A program made the translations under genes and the position numbers. This document shows, piece after piece, positions 60,712 to 64,000 of a DNA stretch of 64,000 nucleotides. Origin of the DNA: G963720475 sp963720475. GTDB taxonomy: Bacteria; Actinomycetota; Thermoleophilia; Solirubrobacterales; Thermoleophilaceae. The stretch spans positions 2,232,001 to 2,296,000 of the forward strand of contig OY970394.1 in the NCBI GenBank assembly GCA_963720475.1. The letters run 5' to 3'. The number at the start of each line of letters is the position of its first letter. Position 1 is the stretch's first letter. The notes beneath the pieces were generated by a model. The model saw nothing but the letters and a program-made list of their open reading frames with translations, was not told the DNA's origin and searched no databases.

Positions 60712-61578
60712 ATGCACCCGGAACTAGCCAGCACCCAGCCCCTGACCAATCTGCGGGTTCGTGTCTTTGAAACCGGCTCGCTGACCGCGAACGGGACCTT
60801 CCTACGCGGGGAGGGATTGAGCTCGCTGTTCCGCAAACCAAAGGCGATCACCTTCCCCGTTCTCGTTTACCTCATCGAACACCCGGAGGGACCGATCCTG
60901 GTGGACACCGGGCTCGGACGGCGTGTACCCGAGCTGCGGACCTTTCGCGGGTTTCCACCCATGCCGGCGGGTAGCTCCGCGGACATTGGGCCCCAGCTGC
61001 GCCACTCGGGGGTCGATCCGGGCGAGGTGCGCCTCGTCGTCCTTACACACCTCGACTGGGACCACACGGGAGGCCTCCACCACTTCCCGAACGCTGAGGT
61101 CCTGGTCCACCGACCTGAACTTGAGTTTGCGCAGACCCGGATGGGTCGTTGGCGCTACCGCCCGTCCCTCTGGCCGGCTGGTTTTGCCCCCTCGATCTAC
61201 GACCTTCACGACGAACCGTTCGGCCCCTTCCCGGCGAGTCGCACGCTGACGCGGGCGGGCGATGTGAGGCTGGTCCCGATCCCGGGCCACTCGCCCGGCC
61301 AGGTGGGGGTCGTCTACACGGCGTACGAAACGACGCTCTTGTTCGCGGCGGACCACATGCTGCGCGCCGACTGGTTCGACGAGGACCTCGAGGCAGGCAG
61401 GTCGGTCATGCTCGGAGCGTTCGGCAAGAAGGCTGCCCGGGACACCACCCGCCGCCTTAAGGCATTCACCGAGGAGAGCTCCGTGTTGCTCCTTCCATCC
61501 CACGATTCCGGCGCAGCGGACCGTCTGGCGAACCTGGGTGCCGTGAAGCTTCGGGATCGAAGTGGGCCTGCCGCTTGA
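60712..61578 (+). CDS. metallo-beta-lactamase-fold lactonase-like hydrolase
   Basis: A 288-residue MBL-fold enzyme of the N-acyl homoserine lactonase-like group: 'LVVLTHLDWDHTGGLHHF' carries HxDH plus His, 'PIPGHSPGQVG' the second His, and 'LFAADHML' the bridging Asp. Members of this group open lactone rings of quorum-sensing signals or similar esters. Start ATG 60712 has GAGGAGG upstream. It is divergent from and presumably repressed by the TetR gene. The exact lactone cannot be deduced. Confidence 0.8.
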   Translation: MHPELASTQPLTNLRVRVFETGSLTANGTFLRGEGLSSLFRKPKAITFPVLVYLIEHPEGPILVDTGLGRRVPELRTFRGFPPMPAGSSADIGPQLRHSGVDPGEVRLVVLTHLDWDHTGGLHHFPNAEVLVHRPELEFAQTRMGRWRYRPSLWPAGFAPSIYDLHDEPFGPFPASRTLTRAGDVRLVPIPGHSPGQVGVVYTAYETTLLFAADHMLRADWFDEDLEAGRSVMLGAFGKKAARDTTRRLKAFTEESSVLLLPSHDSGAADRLANLGAVKLRDRSGPAA

Positions 61579-61613
61579 CGATCGAAGAGGTCGGCTAGGC
61601 TCGCTCCTGCGAC

Positions 61614-62588
61614 ATGATCGAGACGCGGTTCAGCGAGCTGTTCGACATCGACGCGCCGGTCCTCCAGGCCGCCATTTGGCCGGCCACCTCGCCTGAGCTC
61701 GTCGCCGCGGTCTGCGAGGCGGGGGCACTCGGCAGCGTCGGAACCGTGTTCGGATCAGCGGACCGCGTCCGCGAGCAGATCGACGCGATTCGGAACCTCA
61801 CCGACAAGCCGTTCGTCGTCAACCACGTGGTCCCTCAGCTTGACCAAGAGGCCTTCGAGGCGACATTGGACGCGCGTCCGGCCGCGGTCTCGTTCGCGCT
61901 CGGCGACCCCGGCGACCTCGTCGATCGCGTTCACGACGCCGGAGCCAAGGTGATTCATCAGGTGCACACGGTCGAACAGGCGCGCGTGGCGGTCGAGCGG
62001 GATATCGACGTCATGATCGCGCAGGGGAGCGAGGCGGGAGGCCAGGGAATGGCGGCCGGCGTCGGCGTGATGGCACTCCTGCCGCAGGTGGTTGACGCGG
62101 TGGACCCGATTCCCGTCCTCGCTGCGGGCGGAGTGGCCGACGGACGAGGTCTAGCCGCCGCGCTCACGCTGGGCGCCGCGGGGGCAAATGTCGGCACGCG
62201 TTTTCTCGCCTCTGAGGAGGCAGCTGCCGACCCGGAGTGGAAGCAGCGGATCGTCGAGATCGAGTCGGAGGAAGCGGTGCGTTTCGAGGCTTGGGGGGCG
62301 ATCATGCCCGCGCGCGAGGGGAGCTACGACGTGGTTCCGCGCGTGATCCGAACCGACTTCGTGGATGAATGGAGCGGCCGGCACGACGAAGCTAGGGAGA
62401 ACGCGGAGCGCCTGCGGACAGAAATCATGGCCACGGTCCAGGAGGGTCGCCCGCATGAACTGACGCCGTTCACGGGACAGACGGCCGGAATGATCGGCGA
62501 CGTCCTCCCCGCCGCTGAGATCGTCCGGAACCTTGTCGCCGGGGCGGAGGAGGCACTCGCCCGGGCGGCTGGCCTGCGCCGCGGCTGA
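61614..62588 (+). CDS. nitronate monooxygenase-like flavoenzyme
   Basis: A 324-residue TIM-barrel FMN enzyme of the nitronate monooxygenase/2-nitropropane dioxygenase family. The sequence contains 'APVLQAAIWPATSPELVAAV', 'GSEAGGQGMAAGVGVMALL' (the phosphate-binding region), 'IPVLAAGGVADGRGLAAALTLGAAG' (in part) and 'GTRFLASEEA'. It oxidises alkyl nitronates such as propionate 3-nitronate. TAGGCT lies 12 nt before the ATG. It follows the lactonase gene in the same direction, so one transcript is possible. Confidence 0.85.
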   Translation: MIETRFSELFDIDAPVLQAAIWPATSPELVAAVCEAGALGSVGTVFGSADRVREQIDAIRNLTDKPFVVNHVVPQLDQEAFEATLDARPAAVSFALGDPGDLVDRVHDAGAKVIHQVHTVEQARVAVERDIDVMIAQGSEAGGQGMAAGVGVMALLPQVVDAVDPIPVLAAGGVADGRGLAAALTLGAAGANVGTRFLASEEAAADPEWKQRIVEIESEEAVRFEAWGAIMPAREGSYDVVPRVIRTDFVDEWSGRHDEARENAERLRTEIMATVQEGRPHELTPFTGQTAGMIGDVLPAAEIVRNLVAGAEEALARAAGLRRG

Positions 62589-62625
62589 GGGCGGCGGAAG
62601 GCGGTTTCGCGAGTAGATTCCGGGC

Positions 62626-63384
62626 ATGAGCTTTACCGTCAGCGCCGACTCGTACGACCGCTTCATGGGCAGGTACTCAGTGCCGCTCTCCTCGAGGCTC
62701 GCGGACTTCGCCGGAGTCGCCGCCGGACAGCGCGTGCTCGACGTCGGCTGCGGACCGGGCGCTTTGACGGCTGAGCTGGTCGAGCGGCTCGGCGCCCCGC
62801 TCGTGTCGGCCGTCGATCCGTCGGAGCCCTTCGTTGAGGCTGTTCGGGAGCGGCACCCGGACGTCGCGGTCGAACGCGCGAGCGCGGAGCGCTTGCCCTT
62901 CGCCGACGGGGCGTTCGATGTCGCCCTGGCCCAGCTCGTCGTTAGTTTTATGGCGGATCCGGTTGCCGGACTGCGAGAGATGGCGCGCGTCACATGCGCG
63001 GGCGGCGTCGTGGCCGCCTGCGTCTGGGACCTCGCGGGCGGCCGGGCACCCTTGTCGCCGTTCTGGGATGCCGCACGGGCGCTCGGCCCCGACGTCGAGG
63101 ATGAGTCGAAACGCGCCGGCGCCCGAGAGGGCCACCTCGCAGAGCTCTTCGAGGGGGCAGGGCTGACCGAGATCGTGGAAGACGTCCTCGTTGTGAGCCT
63201 GGAGCATCGGACGTTCGAGGATTGGTGGGAGCCGTTCACCCTCGGTGTGGGCCCGGCGGGCGCCCACCTCGCCAACCTCGACGCGACGCGACAAGCCGAG
63301 TTGCGCGATCGGTGCCGAGAAAATCTTCCGGCCGCCCCGTTCGTGCTCAACGCGCAGGCGTGGGCGGTTCGCGCGATCGGTTAG
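62626..63384 (+). CDS. class I SAM-dependent methyltransferase
   Basis: A 252-residue methyltransferase of the UbiE/Methyltransf_11 type: 'YDRFMGRYSVPLSSRLADF', motif I 'VLDVGCGPGALTAEL', 'VDPSEPFVE', motif IV 'FDVALAQLVVSFMADP' and post-motif 'GGVVAACVWD'. The opening 'SADSYDRFMGRYS' is common in this subgroup. The substrate is unknown. TAGATT ends six bases before the ATG. The stop is immediately followed by a tRNA 3' fragment on the other strand. Confidence 0.9.
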   Translation: MSFTVSADSYDRFMGRYSVPLSSRLADFAGVAAGQRVLDVGCGPGALTAELVERLGAPLVSAVDPSEPFVEAVRERHPDVAVERASAERLPFADGAFDVALAQLVVSFMADPVAGLREMARVTCAGGVVAACVWDLAGGRAPLSPFWDAARALGPDVEDESKRAGAREGHLAELFEGAGLTEIVEDVLVVSLEHRTFEDWWEPFTLGVGPAGAHLANLDATRQAELRDRCRENLPAAPFVLNAQAWAVRAIG

Positions 63385-63413
63385 TCGGGGCGACTGGGTT
63401 TGAACCAGCGACC
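63384..63413 (-). other. tRNA-Pro-like 3' end fragment, possible attachment site
   Basis: On the minus strand the sequence gives a T arm GCTGG-TTCAAAC-CCAGT, then acceptor CGCCCCG and discriminator A, as in the 3' end of tRNA-Pro. No matching 5' acceptor (CGGGG type), D arm or anticodon arm is found in the following 70 bases, so only the last 30 nt of the tRNA is present. Such fragments are the usual duplicated core left at the far end of an integrated element. Confidence 0.6.
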
Positions 63414-63548
63414 GAGACGATCTAGACAGGTGGGGCGTTTGCAGCAGCCGACCGACCTAGGTGCCGTCGCAGGCAACCACCCGGCAATCGACCTGCGGCC
63501 CTGGGCGCATGAGCCAGGATACTGCGCCTCGATGGCAGGCTCCAAGCG

Positions 63549-64000
63549 ATGAAGCGCCGACTCCGTAGTCGCTGGCCGCTCGCGGGGGGTGTGCTGGTGG
63601 TCTGTGTCCTTGGCGTAGGAACGATCCTCGTCCTGCGCGACCCGAGCCCCGACCCTCCTGCCATCCCGGAGTGTGGCGGTCGTTCTGGCGCGGACTACGC
63701 GTGCTTCGAGAGCCGCTACCGCCGGCTTACCGAGACATGGGGCACCCGGGGCGCGTTCCAGGAACTGAAGCGGGAGTCGAAGGAGAACGCCATTCTGCGG
63801 GCCGTCTGTCATGGCATCACTCACCAGATCGGTCGCACCGCCGCGCGTAAGCGCAGCAGCCTCGCCGACGTCTACGCGCGCGGTGACACCTTCTGCGGCG
63901 CCGGCTACTTTCACGGCGCGATGGAGACGATCGTGCGGCGAATCGGGGTGAAGCGTGCGCTCGCCGACGCCCCGCGCCTGTGCGTCGAGGAGAGCGGCGG
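63549..64000 (+). CDS. secreted or membrane-anchored protein, incomplete
   Basis: The gene runs off the right edge after 150 codons. It begins at ATG 63549 with a basic end 'MKRRLRSRW', a transmembrane helix ('AGGVLVVCVLGVGTILVL') and then a soluble domain with 'AVCHGITHQIGR' and 'FCGAGYFHGAMET'. The paired 'CHxxxH' and 'CGxGYFHGxxE' motifs suggest a metal-binding or cofactor domain anchored outside the membrane. No family could be fixed. The region 63414-63548 between the tRNA fragment and this start holds nothing I can recognise. Confidence 0.6.
   Translation, partial: MKRRLRSRWPLAGGVLVVCVLGVGTILVLRDPSPDPPAIPECGGRSGADYACFESRYRRLTETWGTRGAFQELKRESKENAILRAVCHGITHQIGRTAARKRSSLADVYARGDTFCGAGYFHGAMETIVRRIGVKRALADAPRLCVEESG

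Overview
The window is a GC-rich, densely packed bacterial chromosome segment. The best guess for the source is a soil actinobacterium of the Thermoleophilia (Solirubrobacterales-like). The reasons are the repeated secreted families with an 'AYALNTVGSGDVIN' signature, a sortase-type LAATG-anchored cupredoxin, a c-di-AMP riboswitch in front of a CHAP hydrolase, many secreted beta-propellers, frequent GTG starts and many apparently leaderless genes. The lineage is inferred from family content, not from a marker gene.

Region 1 (1-6.1 kb) is mobile or phage-derived. It holds the start of a Clp-fold (SDH-type) serine protease, an HUH-type replication initiator, a convergent hypothetical gene, a tyrosine integrase with a small excisionase-like gene whose start region is duplicated, a tRNA-like 3' sequence with a terminator, an HNH endonuclease, and the nuclease half of a phage large terminase lying in frame behind a lipoprotein stop codon.

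Region 2 (3.9-20.1 kb) is rich in exported proteins. It has four paralogues of a secreted family (three in tandem), a PD40-type propeller, two acidic lipoproteins, the riboswitch-CHAP unit, a multi-pass membrane protein, a coiled-coil stalk protein, a methyltransferase, a fatty-acid hydroxylase-like protein, a frameshifted wax ester synthase/DGAT gene, a secreted metallo-beta-lactamase-fold protein and a frameshifted lipoprotein. A tRNA-Leu(CAG) gene closes the block.

Region 3 (20.3-38.8 kb) mixes housekeeping and surface functions: a fatty acid desaturase, a DEAD-box helicase fused to a cold-shock domain with an internal ribosome binding site, 3-methyladenine glycosylase I, a haloalkane dehalogenase-like hydrolase, two cupredoxins around a ferritin, a secreted phosphodiesterase, a second PD40 protein, a sugar transporter, a trypsin-like protease, an acyl-CoA ligase, a PAP2 phosphatase and a diacylglycerol-kinase-like protein.

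Region 4 (38.8-54.6 kb) has an intradiol dioxygenase lipoprotein, an ECF sigma factor fused to a zinc-binding, hydrophobic and low-complexity tail, a triple-repeat Cys protein, a zinc-independent reductase, an alpha-carbonic anhydrase, the PII-AmtB ammonium operon, a YbdK-type glutamate-cysteine ligase, small stress-type proteins, a frameshifted neutral ceramidase, a PAP2 protein and a beta-lactamase-like esterase.

Region 5 (54.6-64 kb) has a secreted HExxH protein, a YWTD-type propeller, NTF2-like and cupin proteins, a decayed alpha/beta hydrolase, and a TetR regulator divergent from a lactonase-like hydrolase, followed by nitronate monooxygenase and methyltransferase genes. It ends with a tRNA 3' fragment and a gene cut by the window edge.

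The strongest window-wide signal is regulatory. About twenty genes carry a TANNNT hexamer ending 6 or 7 nt before the start codon, usually with no Shine-Dalgarno sequence. This spacing would put the transcription start at or next to the start codon, so many transcripts are probably leaderless. The pattern also settles several GTG starts.
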